A DNA stretch of 12,814 bases from Gallionellaceae bacterium UBA6222 (GTDB taxonomy: Bacteria; Pseudomonadota; Gammaproteobacteria; Burkholderiales; Gallionellaceae). Every line of letters begins with the position of its first letter. The first letter of the stretch is position 1. The stretch is taken from contig DISA01000047.1 in assembly GCA_002421915.1 (NCBI GenBank), forward strand, positions 34,508-47,321, written 5' to 3'. The translations under genes and the position numbers were made by a program. Positions 4,574 through 11,445 of the stretch are shown here, piece by piece. The notes beneath the pieces were generated by a model. It made no database searches and had not been told where the DNA came from. It worked only from the letters and a program-made list of their open reading frames with translations.

Positions 4574-4753
4574 ATCAGGCATCGTCAAACTTGCCACACC
4601 GCGTGCCATTCCTTTGCCACGCACCTGCTGCAATCCGGCTACGATATCCGCACCGTGCAAGAGCTGCTCGGCCATTCGGATGTTTCCACCACGATGATTT
4701 ACACTTACGTCCTGAACAAGGGCGGACGGGGCGTGGTCAGTCCGCTGGATTGA
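4574..4753 (+). pseudogene. intI: Integron integrase IntI, C-terminal fragment with frameshift
   Basis: One frame at 4578-4601 reads GIVKLATP. A second frame, from 4607 to the stop at 4751-4753, reads HSFATHLLQSGYDIRTVQEL, LGHSDVSTTMIYTYVLNK and GGRGVVSPLD. This is the C-terminus of a tyrosine recombinase. The ending MIYTxVLNxGGRGVxSPLD is typical of IntI rather than XerC/XerD. The family reads ATPHTLRHSFATHLL, so about 7 bp encoding the HTLR region appear deleted between the two frames, removing the HxxR catalytic pair and breaking the frame. The second catalytic His (LLGHSD) and the nucleophile Tyr (MIYT) remain. About 260 N-terminal residues are missing; IS1111 copy 2 abuts directly. The plus strand, opposite to the cassette, is the normal integron arrangement. 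Confidence 0.85.
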
Positions 4754-4774
4754 TAATTTTTTGGGGAACGGGAT

Positions 4775-5830
4775 ATGGGGCTGGGGCCGGTGATGCTGGA
4801 TGTGGCGGGGACGCGGCTGACGCCGGAGGATGAGGCACGGCTGTGTCATCCGCTGGTCGGCGGGGTGATCCTGTTCGCGCGCAACTATGAATCGCCGGCG
4901 CAACTGGCCGAACTGACTGCCGGCATTCACGCTTTGCGCACCCCCCCGTTGCTCGTCGCGGTGGATCACGAGGGGGGCAGGGTGCAGCGTTTCCGCGAGG
5001 GCTTCACCCGTATCCCGCCGATGCGCGAGTTGGGGAAACTCTGGGATGCGCAGCCCAAGCGCGCCAGAGCGCTGGCACAGGAAGTCGGCTTCGTGCTGGG
5101 CGCGGAGTTGCGCGCGTGCGGCGTGGATTTCAGTTTCACGCCGGTGCTCGATGTGGATTACGGCGCGAGCAGCGTGATCGGGGATCGCGCGTTTCACGCC
5201 GAGCCGCAGGCCATCGCCGAGCTGGCGCACAGTTTGTTGCTGGGGCTGAAGGCGGCGGGCATGCCGACGGTGGGCAAGCATTTTCCCGGCCACGGTTTTG
5301 TCTGCGCCGATTCCCACCTGGACATTCCGGTTGATGAACGCAGTTACACGGATATCGAACTGTGTGACCTCATTCCGTTCCGGCAGATGGTTACCTTTGG
5401 CCTCACCGCAGTGATGCCGGCGCATGTCATCTACCCCAAAGTCGATCCGCGCCCGGCGGGTTTTTCCAAAGTCTGGTTGCAGGATATTTTGCGCGGCGAA
5501 CTTGGATTCGAAGGCTGCATTTTCAGTGATGATTTGAGCATGGAAGGGGCAACGGTGGCCGGCGGCATCGTGCAGCGTGCCGAGGCGGCCTTGTATGCGG
5601 GTTGCGATATGGTGCTGGTGTGCAACCGTCCCGATTCGGCAGATGAACTGCTGGCCGGATTAAAGTGGGAAATGGCTGCCGCTGGCCGTGCCCGTCTGGC
5701 GCAGATGCGCGGCCATCCGCATCCCAGGACACGCGCCCAGTTGCACGAAGATGCCGATTTCATCAAAGCGTTGCATGATATTGCCGGCATTGGCGTAAGC
5801 GAGGGCGAATTGCCGCTGGTGTCGTTATAA
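4775..5830 (+). CDS. nagZ: Beta-N-acetylhexosaminidase NagZ (GH3)
   Basis: 351 aa, typical NagZ length. It removes the non-reducing GlcNAc from anhydro-muropeptides in the cytoplasm during peptidoglycan recycling, and in some bacteria feeds the signal that induces AmpC. Seen: GPVMLDVAGTRLTPEDE start, HPLVGGVILFARNY, VDHEGGRVQRF (64-73), KHFPGHG (168-174) with the catalytic dyad D179-S-H181, and SDDLSMEGA (251-259) carrying the nucleophile Asp. The start at 4775 follows GGGGAACGGG and matches the family start. It begins 21 nt after the intI remnant, so whatever originally lay upstream (often acpS in relatives) has been displaced by the integron. A C7 run at 4941-4947 does not break the frame. 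Confidence 0.97.
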   Translation: MGLGPVMLDVAGTRLTPEDEARLCHPLVGGVILFARNYESPAQLAELTAGIHALRTPPLLVAVDHEGGRVQRFREGFTRIPPMRELGKLWDAQPKRARALAQEVGFVLGAELRACGVDFSFTPVLDVDYGASSVIGDRAFHAEPQAIAELAHSLLLGLKAAGMPTVGKHFPGHGFVCADSHLDIPVDERSYTDIELCDLIPFRQMVTFGLTAVMPAHVIYPKVDPRPAGFSKVWLQDILRGELGFEGCIFSDDLSMEGATVAGGIVQRAEAALYAGCDMVLVCNRPDSADELLAGLKWEMAAAGRARLAQMRGHPHPRTRAQLHEDADFIKALHDIAGIGVSEGELPLVSL

Positions 5831-5882
5831 TCACCGCAGTAGTACCGCGATTCACCCGAAAACGGATTTCATCGAGGTCTTC

Positions 5883-6923
5883 ATGACTGAATTTCAATCA
5901 AGCCTGCTCGTCATCGCCGTCATCGTTGTGGCGGCGGTCTATGCCTATGGCTGGTGGCAGCAGTGGCGCTATCGGCGCAGTCTCAACCGCATCGAAGCTG
6001 TGCCGCGCACCACACCCCAATCCGCGCTGCGGGATGACGTTGCAGTATTGTCTGACGCAGGGGGGGGCGAACACTTCATTGCGGACGCGGCACCCGACAC
6101 GGTTACCCTGCTGGATGAGCAAACCGATTACATCGCCAGCATGACACCGAAATTCCCTCTGAGTGCACACGCCCTGGCGCGTTTATGGGAGCGCAGGTTC
6201 GATTTCGGCAAGACGCTGCGTGCCTGCGGATGCAACGTGGCGAACGGTGTCTGGGAGCGCATCATCCCGGAGAGTTCGACCACTTATTCCGAGTTGAAAG
6301 TGGGGCTGCAACTGGTTGACCGCGACGGTGCGGTCAGTGCCACGCGGCTGGCCGATTTCCGCGAGTTGATGGGTGAGATCGGGCACAGGGAAGATGCGGA
6401 CATGGTGCTGCCGCTGGCCGATAGCGCCATGGAGCGTGCGCGTGAACTTGATGCCTTCTGTGCCGAAGTCGATCAAATTATCGGGCTCAACCTGGTATGC
6501 GGCGCTGATCGCCCCCTGTTCGCCAGTGAAGTGGCGGCTGTGGTGCAGCCGATGGGCATGAGTCTGCAGGCCGACGGCACATTTCACCTGTTCGCCCCGG
6601 ACGGCAACACACTGTTCACTCTGGGGGTTTCCGACGGCACCCCTTTCCAGCATCACACTCTGGACCAGATGCAGGTGGACAGCCTGACCTTGCTGCTGGA
6701 CATTCCGCGGGTCAGCGATCCCGCGCAACACTTCGACGAGATGACGCTGTTCGCGATGGAGCTTGCCACTGCCATTCGTGCCACACTGGTGGATGATCAG
6801 CGCGTCCTGCTGGCCACGGGGGCGCTCGAACAGATTCGCGCCCGCGTCGTCACGGTCGAGCAGCGCATGATGCAGCGCGGTATCGCACCGGGCAGCGCGC
6901 AGGCCATGCGTTTGTTCTCCTGA
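5883..6923 (+). CDS. zipA: ZipA-like cell division protein, FtsZ-binding
   Basis: 346 aa. A single N-terminal membrane segment (about residues 7-24, SLLVIAVIVVAAVYAYGWW) is followed by a basic stretch (QQWRYRRSLNR), a variable linker with a glycine run, and a C-terminal domain (about 195-330: EVAAVVQPMGMSLQADGTFH, LFTLGVSDGTPF, LTLLLDIPRVSDPAQHFDEM) that fits the ZipA FtsZ-binding fold. ZipA tethers FtsZ to the inner membrane. The call is supported by position: zipA directly upstream of ligA is conserved in beta- and gammaproteobacteria. Its TGA overlaps the ligA ATG by one base (TGATG). GAGG at 5873 serves as SD. A G8 homopolymer at 6060-6067 lies in the linker. Sequence divergence is normal for this poorly conserved family. 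Confidence 0.88.
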   Translation: MTEFQSSLLVIAVIVVAAVYAYGWWQQWRYRRSLNRIEAVPRTTPQSALRDDVAVLSDAGGGEHFIADAAPDTVTLLDEQTDYIASMTPKFPLSAHALARLWERRFDFGKTLRACGCNVANGVWERIIPESSTTYSELKVGLQLVDRDGAVSATRLADFRELMGEIGHREDADMVLPLADSAMERARELDAFCAEVDQIIGLNLVCGADRPLFASEVAAVVQPMGMSLQADGTFHLFAPDGNTLFTLGVSDGTPFQHHTLDQMQVDSLTLLLDIPRVSDPAQHFDEMTLFAMELATAIRATLVDDQRVLLATGALEQIRARVVTVEQRMMQRGIAPGSAQAMRLFS

Positions 6924-8956
6924 TGACGAGCCAAGAACCGGTGCGCCGTGCCGCCATGCTGCGCAAGCAGATTGCGGAATACGACTACTGGTATTACGTG
7001 AAGGATTCCCCGCACGTCCCCGACGCGGAATACGACAAACTGTTCCGCGAACTGCAAAGCCTTGAAGCGCAACATCCCGAACTGCTGGCGCCGGACTCGC
7101 CCACGCAGCGCGTCGGGGGCAGGGCGCTGGAGGGTTTTGCGCCGGTGCGCCATGCAGTGCCGATGCTCTCCATCCGCACCGAGACCGATACCGAAGCCAG
7201 CGGCGCCTTCAATTTCGATGCGCGCGTAAAGAATGCGCTGGGGACGGCGGACGAGATCGAGTACGGATGCGAGCTCAAGTTCGACGGCCTCGCCATCAAT
7301 CTGCGCTATGAGCAAGGCATATTGGTGCAGGCCGCGACCCGTGGCGACGGCGAGACGGGCGAAGATGTGACACAGAATATCCGCACCATCCACTGCATCC
7401 CCTTGCGCCTCGGGAATTGCGCTGCAGGGGTACTGGAAGTGCGCGGAGAGGTGTACATGGCTCGCCCGGATTTCAATCGCTACAACGAAACACAGCGCAC
7501 ACACGGACTGCCGACGCTGGTCAATCCGCGCAATGCGGCGGCGGGCAGCATCCGCCAGCTGGATCCCGCACTTGCTGCAAAACGTCCGCTGTCGTTTTTT
7601 GCCTACGGTCTTGGGGAGGTGCGCGGCTGGGAACTGCCAACCACGCACAGCGCCATTCTCGATGCGCTGCAATCCTTCGGCATGCCGGTATGTGAAGAAC
7701 GCGCGGTGGTGCGCGGCGCAGAAGCATTGGCCAATTTCCATGCGCGCATCGCGGCCAAACGCGACAGCCTGCCGTTCGATATCGACGGTGTGGTCTACAA
7801 GGTCAACAGCCTTGCGCTGCAACAGCAGCTCGGTTTCGTCTCGCGCGAGCCGCGCTGGGCGGTGGCGCACAAATATCCGGCGGAAGAACAACTCACTGTG
7901 CTGCGCGACATCGAGATCCAGGTCGGGCGCACCGGCAAACTGACGCCGGTGGCCAAGCTGGAACCGGTGTTCGTCGGTGGCACCACGGTCAGCAACGCGA
8001 CCCTGCACAACGAGGACGAGATCCGGCGCAAGGACGTGCATATCGGCGACACGGTGATCGTGCGCCGCGCGGGCGATGTGATTCCGGAAGTGGTTGGCGT
8101 GCTGGCCGAGCGGCGCCCGCCGGATGCAAAGCCGTTCGTCATGCCTACCATCTGCCCGGTATGCGGCAGCCACGTGGTGCGCGAGGAAGGCGAGGCCGAT
8201 GCGCGCTGCACGGGCGGACTGTTTTGTGCCGCGCAGCGCAAGCAGGCACTGCTGCATTTCGCCAGCCGGCGCGCGATGGACATCGAGGGGCTGGGCGACA
8301 AACTGGTGGACCAGTTGGTGGATGAAAATATCATCCGCTCGCTGCCCGACCTGTATCGCCTCGACGTGGCGACGCTGGCCGGGTTGGAACGCATGGCGGA
8401 AAAGAGCGCGCGGAATCTGGTGGATGCGCTGGAAAAGAGCAAACACACCACGCTTAACCGTTTTCTGTTCGCGCTCGGCATCCGCCATGTGGGCGAGAGC
8501 ACGGCAAAAGATCTGGCGCGGTATTTGGGCAGGCTGGATGCCGTCCTGCAGGCGACAGAAGAACAGCTGTTGCAGGTGCCGGATGTCGGCCCGGTGGTGG
8601 CGCAGAGTATTGTCGATTTCTGCGCGGAGCCACATAACCGCGAGGTGGTGCAGCAGTTGCGTGAGCTGGGTGTGCATTGGGCAGAGCACGCGGGCGTGAG
8701 CACACAAACCTTGCCGCTGACCGGCAAGACCTTTGTGCTGACCGGCACGCTCGTCAGCCTGGCGCGGGATGAGGCAAAATCGCGATTGGAAGCGCTGGGT
8801 GCAAAGGTGGCCGGCTCGGTGTCGAAGAAGACCGATTGCGTGGTGGCCGGTGCGGAAGCGGGCAGCAAGCTGGATCGTGCGCGCGAACTGAATGTGCTGA
8901 TATGGGACGAGCAGCAATTATTGAACCTGCTGCAAAACGGCGGTGCAGGATTTTGA
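6923..8956 (+). CDS. ligA: NAD-dependent DNA ligase LigA
   Basis: 677 aa, full length. Ia domain with YYVKDSPHVPDAEYDKLFREL (NMN binding), adenylation domain with KFDG (119-122; Lys119 takes the AMP), an OB fold, a four-Cys zinc finger (C411, C414, C429, C435), helix-hairpin-helix repeats (about 455-580) and a C-terminal BRCT domain (from about LPLTGKTFVLTGTL). It seals nicks in Okazaki fragments and repair intermediates using NAD+. Start ATG 6923 is translationally coupled to zipA. All catalytic residues that can be recognised are present. Confidence 0.98.
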   Translation: MTSQEPVRRAAMLRKQIAEYDYWYYVKDSPHVPDAEYDKLFRELQSLEAQHPELLAPDSPTQRVGGRALEGFAPVRHAVPMLSIRTETDTEASGAFNFDARVKNALGTADEIEYGCELKFDGLAINLRYEQGILVQAATRGDGETGEDVTQNIRTIHCIPLRLGNCAAGVLEVRGEVYMARPDFNRYNETQRTHGLPTLVNPRNAAAGSIRQLDPALAAKRPLSFFAYGLGEVRGWELPTTHSAILDALQSFGMPVCEERAVVRGAEALANFHARIAAKRDSLPFDIDGVVYKVNSLALQQQLGFVSREPRWAVAHKYPAEEQLTVLRDIEIQVGRTGKLTPVAKLEPVFVGGTTVSNATLHNEDEIRRKDVHIGDTVIVRRAGDVIPEVVGVLAERRPPDAKPFVMPTICPVCGSHVVREEGEADARCTGGLFCAAQRKQALLHFASRRAMDIEGLGDKLVDQLVDENIIRSLPDLYRLDVATLAGLERMAEKSARNLVDALEKSKHTTLNRFLFALGIRHVGESTAKDLARYLGRLDAVLQATEEQLLQVPDVGPVVAQSIVDFCAEPHNREVVQQLRELGVHWAEHAGVSTQTLPLTGKTFVLTGTLVSLARDEAKSRLEALGAKVAGSVSKKTDCVVAGAEAGSKLDRARELNVLIWDEQQLLNLLQNGGAGF

Positions 8957-8960
8957 TGCC

Positions 8961-9509
8961 ATGTTGAGCAATCTTGAAGCACGAACAATCCTGTCCAACG
9001 CCGAACTGCTGCACGATGCGGACGCAGTGCAGGCGGCGTTGCACCATGTCGCTGGCCGGATCAATGCGACGCTGGCCGACCGGCATCCGCTGGTGCTGTC
9101 GGTGATGGGCGGGGCGGTGGTGTTCAGCGGGCAGTTGTTGCCGCTGCTCGATTTCCCGCTGGACTTCGATTATCTGCATGTCTCGCGCTACGGCAACGAC
9201 ACGCGCGGTGGCGAGTTGCAATGGAAGGTCGCCCCGCGTGAGAATGTGCAAGGCAAGGTTGTGCTGGTGCTGGATGATATTCTGGACGAGGGAGAGACGC
9301 TGTTCGAGATTAAACGGCGCGTGCTGGAACTCGGCGCAACGGCGTTCTACAGCGCGGTGTTCGCGGACAAGGACAACGGCAAAACCAAACCCATCCATGC
9401 CGATTTCGTCGGCCTTACGTTGCCGAACCGTTTCGTGTTCGGTTACGGCATGGATATTTACGGCGCATGGCGCAACCTGCCCGCGATCTATGCAGTCAAG
9501 GAGAAATGA
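8961..9509 (+). CDS. hpt: Hypoxanthine-guanine phosphoribosyltransferase
   Basis: 182 aa from ATG 8961, 4 nt after the ligA stop, with CAGGA about 10 nt upstream. A GTG at 8943 in the same frame would overlap ligA and has no SD. PRTase type I fold: SVMGGAVVFSGQL (47-59), FDYLHVSRYGNDTRGGELQW, then the PRPP-binding motif VLVLDDILDEGETL (101-114), and GKTKPIHADFVGLTLPNRFVFGYGMD, which holds the purine-contacting Lys and aromatic segment. It converts hypoxanthine or guanine plus PRPP to IMP or GMP. The next gene starts 1 nt after its stop and makes hypoxanthine, so the two probably act in sequence. Confidence 0.93.
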   Translation: MLSNLEARTILSNAELLHDADAVQAALHHVAGRINATLADRHPLVLSVMGGAVVFSGQLLPLLDFPLDFDYLHVSRYGNDTRGGELQWKVAPRENVQGKVVLVLDDILDEGETLFEIKRRVLELGATAFYSAVFADKDNGKTKPIHADFVGLTLPNRFVFGYGMDIYGAWRNLPAIYAVKEK

Positions 9510-9510
9510 A

Positions 9511-10272
9511 ATGTTAGCGATCATCGGCGGCACCGGACTCACCCAGCTGGCCAATCTTGAGATCACCCACCGTCAGGTGATCCGCACGCCGTATGGCGAA
9601 CCTTCCGGCCCGATGACCTTCGGCACCATCAAGGAGCACGAGGTCATGTTCATCGCGCGCCACGGTTACGGCCACACCATCCCGCCGCATATCGTCAACT
9701 ACCGCGCCAATCTGTGGGCATTGCGTGACCAAGGGGCGCGGCGGGTGATCGCGGTATCCGCCGTGGGCGGCATCCGCGCCGATCTGGTGCCGGGTGTGCT
9801 GGTGGTGCCGGATCAGATCATCGATTACACGCATGGCCGCGCCTTCACTTTCTTCGACGGCAACGAACAGGCGGTCACCCACATCGACTTCACCCAGCCG
9901 TACAGCGAGCATCTGCGCGCTGAACTGTTGGCGGCGGCACGACAGGCGGGGGAGGTCTGTGTGGGGGGCGGTGTCTATGCGGTCACCCAGGGGCCGCGCC
10001 TGGATACGGTGGCGGAGGTCAACCGTTACCAGCGCGACGGGGCGGACGTGGTGGGCATGACCGGTATGCCGGAAGCCGCACTGGCGCGCGAGCTGGGACT
10101 GGATTACGCCGCGATAGCCGTGGTGGTCAATGCCGCGGCGGGACTGGGTGGCAGCGCGCACGCCATCGCGCTGGAGCAGATCGGTCCTGTGGCACAGGCC
10201 GCGATGGCACGCGTGCGCAGGATCATCGAATGCGTGGTGGAGTGCGATGGCAGCCAGGAAAACGCCGAATAA
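9511..10272 (+). CDS. mtnP: S-methyl-5'-thioinosine phosphorylase (MTAP/PNP family)
   Basis: 253 aa, start ATG 9511 with AAGGAG 7 nt upstream. Purine phosphorylase motifs: IIGGTGL (phosphate loop), ARHGYGHTIPPHIVNYRANL (50-69), VSAVGGI, TQGPRLDTVAEVNRYQRDGA (159-178) and VGMTGMPEAALARELGL (181-197). At the base-recognition position it has Asn207 (VVVNAAAG), where adenine-specific MTAPs have Asp. Asn favours 6-oxopurines, so methylthioinosine is the likelier substrate than methylthioadenosine, as reported for the Pseudomonas aeruginosa enzyme. Products are hypoxanthine and methylthioribose-1-phosphate. Substrate preference is inferred; some databases would label this MTAP. Stop at 10270-10272; the next gene follows after a 98-nt gap containing two hairpins. 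Confidence 0.9.
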   Translation: MLAIIGGTGLTQLANLEITHRQVIRTPYGEPSGPMTFGTIKEHEVMFIARHGYGHTIPPHIVNYRANLWALRDQGARRVIAVSAVGGIRADLVPGVLVVPDQIIDYTHGRAFTFFDGNEQAVTHIDFTQPYSEHLRAELLAAARQAGEVCVGGGVYAVTQGPRLDTVAEVNRYQRDGADVVGMTGMPEAALARELGLDYAAIAVVVNAAAGLGGSAHAIALEQIGPVAQAAMARVRRIIECVVECDGSQENAE

Positions 10273-10296
10273 GTGTCCGTTCAGGCTGCGGAAGGC

Positions 10297-10355
10297 CGGG
10301 TTAAAACCCGACCCGCATTGCGCGGAAGGTTCTTGTGGTTCGGACTTCAGTCCGA
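10297..10355. repeat. Pair of short perfect palindromes (REP-like intergenic repeat)
   Basis: CGGGTTAAAACCCG (10297-10310, 6-bp arms) and TCGGACTTCAGTCCGA (10340-10355, 7-bp arms) are 29 nt apart in the gap between mtnP and the deformylase gene. Paired hairpins of the GGGTTAAAACCC and CGGACTTCAGTCCG kind occur as dispersed repeats in many proteobacteria. No T-run follows either, so they are not classical terminators, but they could weaken read-through or stabilise mRNA 3' ends. Confidence 0.55.
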
Positions 10356-10370
10356 CGGGGTGTGCCGGGC

Positions 10371-10904
10371 ATGAGCGTTAGGAGTGTACTGCGCATGGGC
10401 GATCCGCGCCTGTTGCAATCCTCCATGCCGGTGACCGATTTCGGCGGCACGGCGCTGCGCGATCTGCTGCAGGATATGCGCGACACCATGCACGCCCTTA
10501 ACGGGGTGGGATTGGCCGCGCCGCAGATCGGGGTCAATCTGCGCGTAGTCATCTTCGGCGTGGACAAGAACGAACGCTATCCCGATGCGGAAAGTGTGCC
10601 GCAGACCGTGCTCATCAATCCCGTCATCACGCCTTTAGCCAAAAAAATGAAAGAGGATTGGGAAGGATGCCTGAGTGTGCCCGGCATGCGCGGCCTGGTG
10701 CCGCGTTACACCCATCTGCGTTACCAAGGGCGCGACCCGTACGGTGCGCTGATCGACCGCAGTGTGAGCGGCTTTCACGCGCGCGTGGTGCAACACGAAT
10801 GCGATCATCTGGACGGCATCCTTTATCCCATGCGCATCCGCGATTTGCGCAACTTCGGGTTTACTGAAATACTGTTTCCGGGAAGTGACGTGCAGGACGA
10901 ATGA
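10371..10904 (+). CDS. def: Peptide deformylase
   Basis: 177 aa from ATG 10371; the family start (SVLRMGDPRLL) is at residue 5, and the frame further upstream runs into the repeat hairpins. All three metal-site motifs are present: GVGLAAPQIG (45-54), EGCLSVPG (98-105, Cys100 ligand) and QHECDHLDG (141-149, His142 and His146 ligands, Glu143 catalytic). It removes the N-formyl group from nascent proteins. The EGCLSVPGMRG form is often seen in a second deformylase separate from the def-fmt locus; no fmt is nearby here, so this may be the additional copy. The SD is weak (GGGG at 10357-10360). Confidence 0.95.
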   Translation: MSVRSVLRMGDPRLLQSSMPVTDFGGTALRDLLQDMRDTMHALNGVGLAAPQIGVNLRVVIFGVDKNERYPDAESVPQTVLINPVITPLAKKMKEDWEGCLSVPGMRGLVPRYTHLRYQGRDPYGALIDRSVSGFHARVVQHECDHLDGILYPMRIRDLRNFGFTEILFPGSDVQDE

Positions 10905-10923
10905 TTTTTACAAGGAGAATAAT

Positions 10924-11376
10924 GTGAACAGAAGGGAATTGTTGTTGGGTGGTATCGCATTGGCCGGTGCGGCGGCAGTCAAAGGCGCGCACGCTGCAGA
11001 ACACAATCACAGCATGATGGATCACGGCAGCATGCACGCCAACCGGCCCTATGCCGCACTGGCTGCGGCGAGCGCCGACTGCCTGCAAACAGGCCAGACC
11101 TGCTTGAGCCATTGCCTGGTACTGCTGGGTGAGGGTGACAAAAAGATGGCGGAATGCGCCAGAAGTGTCAGCGAAATACTGGCGATTTGCGGCGCGCTGC
11201 AGCAACTTGCCAACCAGAATTCCAAACAGACCGCGCGTTTTGCCCGGGTTGCGATGGATGCATGCAAACAATGCGAGGATGAGTGCAGGAAACATGCTGA
11301 CAAGCATGAGGAATGCAAAGCCTGCGGAGAAAGTTGCGCTGCCTGTTACAGGGAGTGCAAGAAGATAGCCGCTTGA
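10924..11376 (+). CDS. Tat-exported four-helix-bundle copper storage protein, Csp1-like
   Basis: 150 aa from GTG 10924, preceded by AAGGAG at 10912-10917; the ATG two bases earlier is out of frame and stops at once. The N-terminus VNRRELLLGGIALAGAAAVK with GAHA/AE looks like a Tat signal (RR followed by Leu-rich core). The mature part starts with a His/Met-rich stretch (EHNHSMMDHGSMH) and then has 13 cysteines in helical CxxxC/CxxC spacing (CLQTGQTCLSHC, CKQCEDEC, CKACGESCAACYREC). Csp proteins hold many Cu(I) ions in the core of a four-helix bundle. Methylosinus Csp1 is Tat-exported and has 13 core cysteines, the same count as here. It lies 19 nt after def and ends before a strong terminator. 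Many databases would call it a DUF326 or four-helix bundle copper-binding protein. Confidence 0.88.
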   Translation: MNRRELLLGGIALAGAAAVKGAHAAEHNHSMMDHGSMHANRPYAALAAASADCLQTGQTCLSHCLVLLGEGDKKMAECARSVSEILAICGALQQLANQNSKQTARFARVAMDACKQCEDECRKHADKHEECKACGESCAACYRECKKIAA

Positions 11377-11390
11377 AATAAAGGGGTGCA

Positions 11391-11424
11391 CAAAAAGGGC
11401 TGACCATTGTGTCAGCCCTTTTTG
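11391..11424. terminator. Bidirectional rho-independent terminator between csp and acnA
   Basis: Perfect 14-bp arms (11391-11404, CAAAAAGGGCTGAC, and 11411-11424, GTCAGCCCTTTTTG) around a 6-nt loop. The T5 and A5 tracts are at the outer base of the stem, so it has a U-tract in both directions. It lies 14 nt after the csp stop and 21 nt after the aconitase stop, and serves the two convergent genes. Confidence 0.92.
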
Positions 11425-11445
11425 TTTGCGGGTTATGCCGGCGTG

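Noticed and set aside
6797..8988. Very long open frames (706 and 397 codons) antisense to ligA.
   Set aside because: Composition-driven shadow frames rich in Arg, His and Ser, without family motifs; ligA on the other strand is certain.
9178..9510. In-frame upstream extension of mtnP to 364 codons.
   Set aside because: It overlaps hpt in another frame, and the AAGGAG-ATG at 9511 gives the family start MLAIIGGTG.
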